33,585 nucleotides of DNA from the IMG/VR virus record IMGVR_UViG_3300027861_000109, positions 1-33,585 of that record. One strand, given 5' to 3'. This document shows positions 16,275 to 22,474 of the stretch, piece by piece. Below the pieces are notes generated by a model. It did not search any database and was not told the DNA's origin. It saw nothing but the letters and a program-made list of their open reading frames with translations. Every line of letters begins with the position of its first letter. Within the stretch, counting starts at the first letter, position 1. A program made the position numbers and the translations under genes. Source of the DNA: a virus.

Positions 16275-16487
16275 CTATCTATCGACCCCTCTGTCAACTT
16301 CTCCGGGCCAAGTGCAAGAAATGTTTTCCATCATGGCTTTTTTGCTTTTCCAGCTTGCCTGCCATTTGTACCAAATTGTGTTGTCGTAAAACTCAACGTC
16401 TGCACACCAAGGGCGGGAAGGTGTAAAATCGTCTTTGTAGATTGTGACCCTTGCAACTTGCTGCTGGATTTCTTCTGCGTATGCCAT
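16275..16487 (-). CDS. First gene of leftward early operon, unknown function
   Basis: 70 residues; ATG 16487 with the purine-rich leader. Begins MAYAEEIQQQVARVTIYKDD; the centre has many aromatics (FYDNTIWYKWQASWKSKK). It is the promoter-proximal gene, so likely expressed early and strongly. No domain recognised. Could be a host take-over protein by position only. Confidence 0.6.
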   Translation of the reverse strand: MAYAEEIQQQVARVTIYKDDFTPSRPWCADVEFYDNTIWYKWQASWKSKKAMMENISCTWPGEVDRGVDR

Positions 16488-16678
16488 TTTCCTGTTTCCC
16501 TTTTCCGTTTGTCTCTGTACCCATCATATGATCACAGATCAGAAATCATGTAAAGCATAAAATGAAGTTTTTTTCAGGTTTACACAAATTAATTTATATG
16601 GTACTTATTCTATATAAGATGTCAAAATCCGGCACCTTAAAAAGAATAGAGTAAAATCAACAACTTGGAGCTATAAAC
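16488..16678. promoter_or_regulatory. Divergent early control region
   Basis: This 191-base AT-rich stretch separates the two early operons. Leftward, TTTACA (16554-16549) and TCATAT (16531-16526) are 17 bases apart; the -10 is weak, while TATGAT (16528-16523) is a better hexamer but 20 bases away. Rightward, TATAAG (16613-16618) is a good -10 without a convincing -35; TTTACA at 16579-16584 is another candidate. The leftward copy of the repeated leader occupies 16488-16512. The Cro-like gene has GGAG 9 bases before its ATG. Confidence 0.55.
16529..16541. promoter_or_regulatory. Inverted repeat, candidate operator
   Basis: TGATC-ACA-GATCA is a perfect 5-3-5 inverted repeat between the proposed -35 and -10 of the leftward promoter. 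It is flanked by ATCAT/ATGAT half-sites (16523-16532 and 16545-16549). Position and symmetry suit binding by the adjacent HTH protein; binding is inference. Confidence 0.45.
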
Positions 16679-16867
16679 ATGATCGACGACACTGAAATTC
16701 TCTCACTGAAAAAGATCAGGGATGCCCTGAAGGGCCAGCGGCTCCTATTGGTGGCAGACGCAACCGGCCTGAGTTTCCCGACAGTCAACAAGCTGGCGAC
16801 GGGCGAGGTCAGCAACTATTCCTATGATACGGTCAAGCGGATCAGCCAGTGGATACACGCACAATGA
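16679..16867 (+). CDS. Cro/XRE-like HTH regulator
   Basis: 62 residues, GGAG 9 bases before ATG. It contains a helix-turn-helix: LLLVADATGLSFPTVNKLAT, with the recognition helix around SFPTVNKLA and an XRE-like tail (YSYDTVKRISQWI). It is the first gene of the rightward operon and faces a palindrome in the shared control region, so it probably represses one or both early promoters. Too small to be a CI-type repressor with a cleavable domain. Confidence 0.75.
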   Translation: MIDDTEILSLKKIRDALKGQRLLLVADATGLSFPTVNKLATGEVSNYSYDTVKRISQWIHAQ

Positions 16868-16897
16868 TTTCGTGTCTTTTCGTGTCTTTTCGTGTCC
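16868..16897. repeat. Three tandem 10-bp repeats
   Basis: TTTCGTGTCT is repeated at 16868, 16878 and 16888 (last base of the third copy differs). It starts directly after the stop of the HTH gene. The exact 10-bp period places each copy on the same face of the helix, as in protein-binding arrays or iterons. Confidence 0.8.
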
Positions 16898-16928
16898 ACC
16901 TAAAAGACTTGACAGCATTGGAGACTAA

Positions 16929-17414
16929 ATGATTATCCTTGGCATTGACCCCGGCATTAACGGCGCTGTCGCTTTATACGACACTGGCAGCAATACCATC
17001 GTAACAACGGGCTACCCGCACAAGACGGAACCATATAAGAAGACCACAAGAAAAATCATTGATGGCATTACCCTGCACAGATACCTGTCAGCCTTTGCCA
17101 TTGATGAGGTCTGGATGGAAAAGGTCAACGCCTTCGGGATGGGCCGCACCAGTGCCTTCAGGTTCGGTGAAGCCAACGGGGTTGCAATCGGGGTCATATC
17201 TGCTTTAGGCTTGTCAATCAATTTCGTGACCCCGCAGAAATGGAAGTACCATTTTGCACTGGATAACGACAAGGCCAGATCAAGGGAACTAGCACAACAG
17301 TTCTGGCCTGACGCCGCTGACCAGTTCGCAAGGGTGAAAGACACAGACAGATCAGAGGCCGCACTAATAGCGATGTATGGAGCATTGACTAATGGATACA
17401 CAACTAAAACCTGA
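16929..17414 (+). CDS. RuvC-like Holliday junction resolvase
   Basis: 161 residues, GGAG upstream of ATG. RuvC fold motifs: MIILGIDPG with D7, VWMEKV with E64, and DTDRSEAALIAMYG with D140 and E143 in place of the usual D/D pair. The phage enzyme would resolve branched DNA before packaging. The primase-helicase gene starts inside its last 23 bases, so the two are coupled. The fourth acidic residue being Glu is a small deviation from the E. coli protein. Confidence 0.85.
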   Translation: MIILGIDPGINGAVALYDTGSNTIVTTGYPHKTEPYKKTTRKIIDGITLHRYLSAFAIDEVWMEKVNAFGMGRTSAFRFGEANGVAIGVISALGLSINFVTPQKWKYHFALDNDKARSRELAQQFWPDAADQFARVKDTDRSEAALIAMYGALTNGYTTKT

Positions 17415-19596
17415 TACCAACAGCATCCTGTCGCACTTGGAAACCATATTCGGTGACCAGATGACGGGTCTGGTGGAACTATCATGGACAGACCCCTTTG
17501 GGCCACTCAAACACGCCCAGTTATTTGAACTCGACAATCTCGACAGCATGGCAGAAAAGGCCGAAAGCCTTAATCAAACAGAAGGCGTCAACGTTTATTA
17601 TGGTCAGGCATTAAGAAGCCCAAACTGTGCGCCGTTCGGGCGTACCTCTGACAGTGACGTTATCGCCCTCACAGCCGTCTATTGCGATCTGGATGACGCA
17701 GGTGCCGCAGAGGCCGCAAGGGCCATCTACACGGCAATAGGCATAAAGCCCACCAGTATCGTCATCACAGGTGAACACCCTCACGTTCGGGCGCAGATGC
17801 ACTACAGGCTACTGGAAGCCATCACAGATCACGCCCAAATGCGAAATATTAACAGTGCAATATGTCGCACATTCTCAGGCGATCCTACAGTTGTTAATCC
17901 CTCAAGGGTTCTGCGATTACCCGGCACAATAGCGTGGCCCCACAAAAAGGGCCGTGTTGCAGAAATGACGCAACTTATTGACAGCTTCCCTGATAATAGG
18001 CCAAAATCACTTGCGATTGAACATATAGAAAGAGTTTTTTCGGAGAGCAGCGACGGCGGGCCTTCCCTCCCGTTTCAGTCAGCAGCCCCGGATAGTGGGG
18101 TCCAGACATTGCCTCCATCATTGTCTGGCCCCACACCCCCTAACAGGCTTGTCGCAGGTGTAGAAGGTCAGGAGTACTGGCTAGAACGCATCAAGGCCGG
18201 GGACCACTGGCATAACAACATGATCAAGCTGGTTGGGTCCATGATGGCCCAAGGCATTGCAGACGACGTTATACTGTCACTCGCCCCCACAATAACCCTG
18301 CCGGGATATGCCTTGCCGGATACCCTCAGAGAAATGGGGGTTGCCATTCAAGGCGGCAGAAAAAAGGGTTTCACAGAAGGCGTATCACCTAGTGGTACAC
18401 CAGAACAGTTAATCCCTGAAGGCGACTTGATTGCCACACCACTTAGAAAATTCGACCCTGCCACAATACCGCCACGGCCTTGGATCGTCAGCGGGCTACT
18501 CCTAAAGGGTAAGGTTTCAGTCATTATCGCCCCTCCCGGTGTTGGTAAATCCACACTGACCATCCAGATCGGCATTGCCATCTGCACAGATAAAGACTTT
18601 GGCACACTGGTCATCAAGGATCAGGGCAAGGTCTGGCTATACAATAACGAAGACGATCAGGAAGAACTGGAACGCCGTGTTGCTGCCGCAGCTATTCACG
18701 TTGGTATGCAAGCCAGTGACCTGACAGATGTGATGTTCGTCAACTCAGGAGAAAACAGGGAACTCCTAATAGCAAGAGAAGACCCAAACACCAGCTACGT
18801 CATCCCGGTTGACGTTGATGCCGTGGTCGAGCAGATCAAGGCCAACAATATCAAGGTGCTGGTCGTTGACCCATTCGCAGAGACGCACACGGTCAACGAA
18901 AACTCTAATGATCATATCAAGCAAGTGGGCCGTATGTACCGCCAGATAGCCCAGCGCGGTGATTGTGCCGTCTTATTGGTGCATCACACCCGCAAGCCCT
19001 CACAGGCCGCTGGTGACACTCATATAGGTAATATGGACAGCGGGCGTGGCGCTGGCGCACTGTCAGGCGTTGCCCGTGTCGTCACCACATTGTACGGCAT
19101 GACAGAAAAAGATGCTGACCGGTTCGGAATACCCGCAGAAGAACGCAACCTGTATATCCGAATGGATGACGCAAAGGCCAACCTTTCACTGGTATCAAAT
19201 GAGGCTAGATGGTTCAAACGGACCTCCGAAAACCTTGGGAACGGCCCCATCGGCGCAGGTGATGAGGTCGGCGTTCTCAGCCCCGTTGACCTGTCCAGCA
19301 ATGAACAAAAGGCCAAAAAACAGAAGGCTGACGAAGAATCGCAGATGATGTTTGATGTCCTTCAGGTCGTCAGAACTGAGCCAGCAACGCCAAATTACAT
19401 TGCCGGGATCATGGCGAAAGGAGACGTTTACACCACCTCCAGCGGCACGAATTTGAAGGCAAACGCAGTGGCAAACAGGATCGTTACCAGCCTGACTTAT
19501 GGCTCGATCAGGGTCGGAGATTGGGTCATAAATATGGAAATTTTCCCTGATGGAAAGAAGAAATATCGGGTCTTCGCAGAGGAGAAAAAGCTGTGA
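17392..19596 (+). CDS. Primase-helicase (RepB-like primase domain plus RepA-like AAA ATPase)
   Basis: 734 residues. The N-terminal region has a primase-type core: TAVYCDLDDAGAA (D-x-D at about 102-104), SIVITGEHPHVRAQMHYRLL and the conserved NPSRVLRLPGTIAWPHKKGR found in RepB-like and AEP-related primases. A Pro-rich linker follows at about 225-250. The C-terminal RecA-like domain has Walker A in IIAPPGVGKSTLTIQIG, a NNEDDQEELERR box, Walker B VLVVDPF and a LLVHHTRK sensor, as in RepA/AAA_25 helicases. It is probably the replication initiator and helicase, with the iteron array directly downstream. Confidence 0.85.
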   Translation: MDTQLKPDTNSILSHLETIFGDQMTGLVELSWTDPFGPLKHAQLFELDNLDSMAEKAESLNQTEGVNVYYGQALRSPNCAPFGRTSDSDVIALTAVYCDLDDAGAAEAARAIYTAIGIKPTSIVITGEHPHVRAQMHYRLLEAITDHAQMRNINSAICRTFSGDPTVVNPSRVLRLPGTIAWPHKKGRVAEMTQLIDSFPDNRPKSLAIEHIERVFSESSDGGPSLPFQSAAPDSGVQTLPPSLSGPTPPNRLVAGVEGQEYWLERIKAGDHWHNNMIKLVGSMMAQGIADDVILSLAPTITLPGYALPDTLREMGVAIQGGRKKGFTEGVSPSGTPEQLIPEGDLIATPLRKFDPATIPPRPWIVSGLLLKGKVSVIIAPPGVGKSTLTIQIGIAICTDKDFGTLVIKDQGKVWLYNNEDDQEELERRVAAAAIHVGMQASDLTDVMFVNSGENRELLIAREDPNTSYVIPVDVDAVVEQIKANNIKVLVVDPFAETHTVNENSNDHIKQVGRMYRQIAQRGDCAVLLVHHTRKPSQAAGDTHIGNMDSGRGAGALSGVARVVTTLYGMTEKDADRFGIPAEERNLYIRMDDAKANLSLVSNEARWFKRTSENLGNGPIGAGDEVGVLSPVDLSSNEQKAKKQKADEESQMMFDVLQVVRTEPATPNYIAGIMAKGDVYTTSSGTNLKANAVANRIVTSLTYGSIRVGDWVINMEIFPDGKKKYRVFAEEKKL

Positions 19597-19880
19597 AAAT
19601 ATCCCATTTCTATCCCAGCAATCTATCCCACCACAGTATCCCATCTATCCCAGCAAAACCCCGTGGGATAGGTCAAACCCTTATCCAGCAACGGTTTCGC
19701 TATCCCACGGGCATTTCTATCCCAGCAGATTTGGTGGGATCGCAAGTCATTGATATCAAACGGTTATTTCTATCCCACTATCCCACCTATTACATAGGAC
19801 AAGCCTTTTGCTGGGATGCAAGGCAATCCTCTGCCAAAATGGCTACTGGGAAACAGACAAAATGGAGAGTAAAAAGATGA
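19593..19880 (+). CDS. Coupled 95-residue frame lying over the iteron array
   Basis: Starts at GTG 19593 overlapping the primase-helicase stop (GTGA), with AGGAG 8 bases upstream, and ends with TGA overlapping the next gene's ATG (ATGA). The product begins MKISHFYPSNLSHHSIPSIP and ends TKWRVKR. Its first half is composed of translated TATCCCA repeats in all three frames. The double coupling and ribosome-binding site suggest translation. The out-of-phase repeats suggest selection for DNA sites rather than protein. It may act mainly to carry ribosomes across the origin, or may make a small basic protein. Confidence 0.45.
   Translation: MKISHFYPSNLSHHSIPSIPAKPRGIGQTLIQQRFRYPTGISIPADLVGSQVIDIKRLFLSHYPTYYIGQAFCWDARQSSAKMATGKQTKWRVKR
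19600..19817. repeat. TATCCCA iteron array, candidate replication origin
   Basis: The heptamer TATCCCA occurs exactly at 19600, 19611, 19624, 19637, 19646, 19701, 19718, 19771 and 19779 on the plus strand, and once inverted at 19664-19670. Near matches (TATCCA at 19682; inverted TGGGAT at 19735 and 19812) add to the cluster. A longer 16-base unit, CATTTCTATCCCAGCA, is repeated exactly at 19605-19620 and 19712-19727. Located just after the primase-helicase, it fits an iteron-type origin bound by that protein or a partner. Confidence 0.75.
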
Positions 19881-20344
19881 AAAAGAACACCCCTGAAAAA
19901 CCCATCGTTAATTTTCATTCCGAAACACCAATTTCGGAAAAAACAAAGTTGGCACACTACGTCCACCAGCTTGATGCTTTCCTGATTGATCGTTGGGGAA
20001 TTGGCTGGTCGGAGACTTGGGCGACTGATATTGTCTTGCTGAAGGTGTGGGAGCAGAGAGGGCTAACTTGGTCGTCTTTGGCACTTGGCACCATCGAACA
20101 GGCCAACATACACGCAGAGGCGTATAGCCGGGCCGTGAAGGCGCTTGATGACAACGCCCACCAGACAGGCCACGTATCCAAGGAAGGCACAGAGTTCGTC
20201 AACGCTGTCCTTCAGACGTTCCCCGGAGCGCAGGTCGTCGGCGTCAGGGATGCACAGGCACCGCTGCCAGATAACGGCGACGATTTACCGTGGGATTTGT
20301 CTGACGTACCGCTTCCGGGTAAACAAACTGAATTAACTTGGTAA
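19877..20344 (+). CDS. Protein of unknown function downstream of the origin
   Basis: 155 residues from ATG 19877, with GGAG about 9 bases upstream and an ATGA overlap with the preceding frame. Helical and Trp-rich in the middle (RWGIGWSETWATDIVLLKVW, EQRGLTWSSLALGTIEQANI), with an acidic, Pro-rich C-terminus (LPDNGDDLPWDLSDVPLPGK) that could bind a partner protein. Position beside the origin suggests a replication accessory role; no family recognised. Confidence 0.65.
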   Translation: MKKNTPEKPIVNFHSETPISEKTKLAHYVHQLDAFLIDRWGIGWSETWATDIVLLKVWEQRGLTWSSLALGTIEQANIHAEAYSRAVKALDDNAHQTGHVSKEGTEFVNAVLQTFPGAQVVGVRDAQAPLPDNGDDLPWDLSDVPLPGKQTELTW

Positions 20345-20355
20345 TGGAGGTTACT

Positions 20356-21126
20356 ATGAAAAGATTTGATTTTGATGGAGCGTTAAAAGCTGTTGCGGTC
20401 GGTGTTGTTAATGCCAGGCCGGGGATGGTTTTAGCCAAAAATGAAAGTGAGATAGCCCTTGGAGAAATGGAGGATATTATATTAAACGCGATAAAACCTG
20501 ATTTTGCACATTTTGTTTTGGATGTTGGCGCGCCGGATGATGGTCTTCATGCTGCGTATGAGGCCGCTAAAATTGGTTTGCTAAACCCGCCATTTGAAAG
20601 ATGCGTTTTCCATTGCGACAGGTCTTCTGATGGTGGCAGGGATTTAATCCTGATGGTTTGCGATGAAAAAGGCGTGAGAATTATTGCGTTTAACGGCTCT
20701 AGTTATTCTCCGTACCCCGTTCGAGTGATTGTCGAAGATGGGGCGTTTGTTATGCAAATGGTAGAGGGTGCGGGGGAAGACCAAGAAGACTGGGGGAATT
20801 ATATTGCGGCTCTCTACACGCATGTAATATCAATTGTTTCTGCCACAGGAACTGAGGAAAACATAATTCCAGCCCCTGAAAAGCTGAACCGCCGACGCAT
20901 GAAAAAGGGCAAGACGCCAATCCCTGAATACCGTGAAATCATCATAGGTGGTACAAAGAGCCAATCAGGAGAACATCAAGGCGGAACACACCGATCACCA
21001 ATCCCGCATATGCGGAGAGGCCACATCAGGGAACTTGAAAGCGGCACAAAAACATGGGTCAGGCCATCATTTGTCAATAGTGGCGCTAATCCAAAAACAT
21101 ACATCGTGAAGGGAGCAGAAGCATGA
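20356..21126 (+). CDS. Conserved phage protein, unknown function
   Basis: 256 residues from ATG 20356 with GGAGG 5 bases upstream. The first 180 residues are a compact alpha/beta domain (PDFAHFVLDVGAPDDGLHAA, RDLILMVCDEKGVRIIAFNG, IAALYTHVISIVSA). The basic C-terminus (LNRRRMKKGKTPIPEYREI, then HRSPIPHMRRGHIRELESGT and KTWVRPSFVNSG) is a motif I recall from many phage early proteins of unknown function. The first 500 bases look more AT-rich than neighbouring genes, a hint of separate origin. Confidence 0.7.
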   Translation: MKRFDFDGALKAVAVGVVNARPGMVLAKNESEIALGEMEDIILNAIKPDFAHFVLDVGAPDDGLHAAYEAAKIGLLNPPFERCVFHCDRSSDGGRDLILMVCDEKGVRIIAFNGSSYSPYPVRVIVEDGAFVMQMVEGAGEDQEDWGNYIAALYTHVISIVSATGTEENIIPAPEKLNRRRMKKGKTPIPEYREIIIGGTKSQSGEHQGGTHRSPIPHMRRGHIRELESGTKTWVRPSFVNSGANPKTYIVKGAEA

Positions 21127-21611
21127 CAACACCGAAAGAACAGCGCGCAGGGTTCATGAAGACCCAACAGGAAAAACAGGATAAAGATTTCCCGCCATTA
21201 CATCATCCGGCTTGCCGATTTCCTAATTTTGAATGTGAGTGCAGCTATGAAAATGTCACGCCAAAAAAACAACAAGCTATGAAACGGTCAGGCCACAAAG
21301 CCCCGATTTCAATGTTACCGCCTCACGCACTTGTTGAAATCGCCAAGGTCAGAAAGATGGGAGCAGAGAAATACGCAACGTGGGATTGGCTCAACAGCCG
21401 GGAATGGTGCGACTACATGGACGCAATCCAGCGCCACCAGCTTGCATGGCTGGCAGGAGAAAATCTTGACAGTGAGAGTGGATTAAGCCATCTTGCTCAC
21501 GCAGCCTGCGGTTTGATGTTCCTTATGGAGTTTGAGGCATCCGGCGCAGGTACAGATAACCGGGGCAAAGGTTTGATGGTTCCTGACTTTGAGGATAAAA
21601 CTGATGACTGA
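21123..21611 (+). CDS. dATP/dGTP diphosphohydrolase, MazZ-like (DUF5664)
   Basis: 162 residues, coupled by ATGA to the upstream gene. The core matches the all-alpha MazG-related family: PISMLPPHALVEIAKVRKMG, AEKYATWDWLNSREWCDYMD, AIQRHQLAWLAGENLDSESG and LSHLAHAACGLMFLMEFE. Members of this family clear dATP/dGTP, notably in phages that put 2-aminoadenine in their DNA together with PurZ. No PurZ-like gene is visible here, so the role may be nucleotide-pool control only. The N-terminus (residues 1-50) is an extra Cys-containing extension (ACRFPNFECECSYEN). Confidence 0.8.
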   Translation: MTTPKEQRAGFMKTQQEKQDKDFPPLHHPACRFPNFECECSYENVTPKKQQAMKRSGHKAPISMLPPHALVEIAKVRKMGAEKYATWDWLNSREWCDYMDAIQRHQLAWLAGENLDSESGLSHLAHAACGLMFLMEFEASGAGTDNRGKGLMVPDFEDKTDD

Positions 21612-21792
21612 TCAAGACCTGAAGCAAATCAACGCTCAAGTGGCATGGGAGCAGGACAGTCATGCCAGAACCCGCAGGCTCTTGGACGACACAAAGGCAC
21701 AGCTAGACGCCGCCCTGACAGAGCTTGCAGCCTTGAAACTTCAGGCCAAAGAACTGGAAATCCAGCAGACACGCTTGGGGGGTGGGCTATGA
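21604..21792 (+). CDS. Small coiled-coil protein
   Basis: 62 residues from ATG 21604, overlapping the upstream stop by 8 bases. Almost entirely a helix with heptads (RRLLDDTKAQLDAALTELAA, LKLQAKELEIQQTRLGGG). Its stop overlaps the ATG of the Arc-like gene. Probably a dimeric accessory protein; function unknown. Confidence 0.6.
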   Translation: MTDQDLKQINAQVAWEQDSHARTRRLLDDTKAQLDAALTELAALKLQAKELEIQQTRLGGGL

Positions 21793-21953
21793 GAGGCAGG
21801 CCACCAAAAGCAGAAGCAGACCGCAAGCTGGCGTCACTAGGATTTAGGCCAACACCAGACCTTCGCGCCAAGCTGGACAAGGCAGCAAAGGACAACGGGC
21901 GGTCATTGGCCCAAGAGATTAGCTCAAGGCTGGAAAGGTCGTTCTATGACTGA
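21789..21953 (+). CDS. Arc-like ribbon-helix-helix DNA-binding protein
   Basis: 54 residues from ATG 21789 (ATGA overlap). The sequence MRGRPPKAEADRKLASLGFR then TPDLRAKLDKAAKDNGRSLA and QEISSRLERSF follows the Arc family: short beta strand (GFRPTPDLRAKL) and two helices with the NGRSLAQEIS turn. A basic N-terminal arm could reach the minor groove. Likely a phage transcription regulator. Confidence 0.75.
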   Translation: MRGRPPKAEADRKLASLGFRPTPDLRAKLDKAAKDNGRSLAQEISSRLERSFYD

Positions 21954-22149
21954 CATAGTACCCAACATTCTGGTTGACGGCGAGGAAGCGCACTGTGCCA
22001 AAGACATGAGCATTATGTGCACCGGTTCGGAGTGCATGGCGTTTGTATGGCTCGACATTGAGAATGAACTGGGTATTTGCGGCAACGTCCCGACAAGTGT
22101 GGAATTTGTCCGCAGGGCGTTGACCAGAGAGACTTTGAAAGTTGTCTAG
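21946..22149 (+). CDS. Small Cys-containing protein, unknown function
   Basis: 67 residues; ATG 21946 lies 8 bases inside the Arc-like gene. Four cysteines (HCAKDMSIMCTGSECMAF and GICG) could bind a metal or form disulphides. Ends TRETLKVV. No family recognised; translation is supported by the overlap and the short gap to the next gene. Confidence 0.6.
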   Translation: MTDIVPNILVDGEEAHCAKDMSIMCTGSECMAFVWLDIENELGICGNVPTSVEFVRRALTRETLKVV

Positions 22150-22168
22150 GATTATGGTATAACGGAAT

Positions 22169-22474
22169 ATGGAAGTTAAACAAACACCCCTTGCAGACAT
22201 ACTGCCCTATGCGGCAAACGCCAGGACACACAGCGTTATTTGTGCTATGTGCGGCACGACAGACGGCTTGCAGGTCCACCACATTGTTCCGTTCCGCCTT
22301 ACCAGAGACAATACGCAGAGCAATCTTGTCCCGCTTTGCTTGAAACATCATAAGCACGTTGAAACTGTTACGCATGACATTGAGGCTGTAACCGAAGATT
22401 TTGAGGTGATGAAGTTATTTATGGGAAATATAATCAGGGAACATCAAGACAGGTGGAGGCTGGCGCATGGATGA
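22169..22474 (+). CDS. HNH endonuclease with ParB-like N-terminal leader
   Basis: 101 residues. The HNH zinc finger is complete: CAMC (25-28), LQVHHIVPF (HH about 36-37), N at about 50, and CLKHH (56-60). The first 22 residues, with PLADILPYAANARTHS, resemble the start of ParB-type methyltransferases, and the next gene has the equivalent LSADEIRPYKNNSRTHS. It looks like an HNH cassette joined to the beginning of a methyltransferase gene, next to an intact copy. It overlaps that gene by 8 bases. Possibly a free-standing homing or packaging-associated nuclease. Confidence 0.75.
   Translation: MEVKQTPLADILPYAANARTHSVICAMCGTTDGLQVHHIVPFRLTRDNTQSNLVPLCLKHHKHVETVTHDIEAVTEDFEVMKLFMGNIIREHQDRWRLAHG

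Noticed and set aside
19600-19817. CRISPR array
   Set aside because: The repeats are 7 bases with irregular 8-50 base spacing and occur in both orientations; no CRISPR-sized repeat or spacer pattern.
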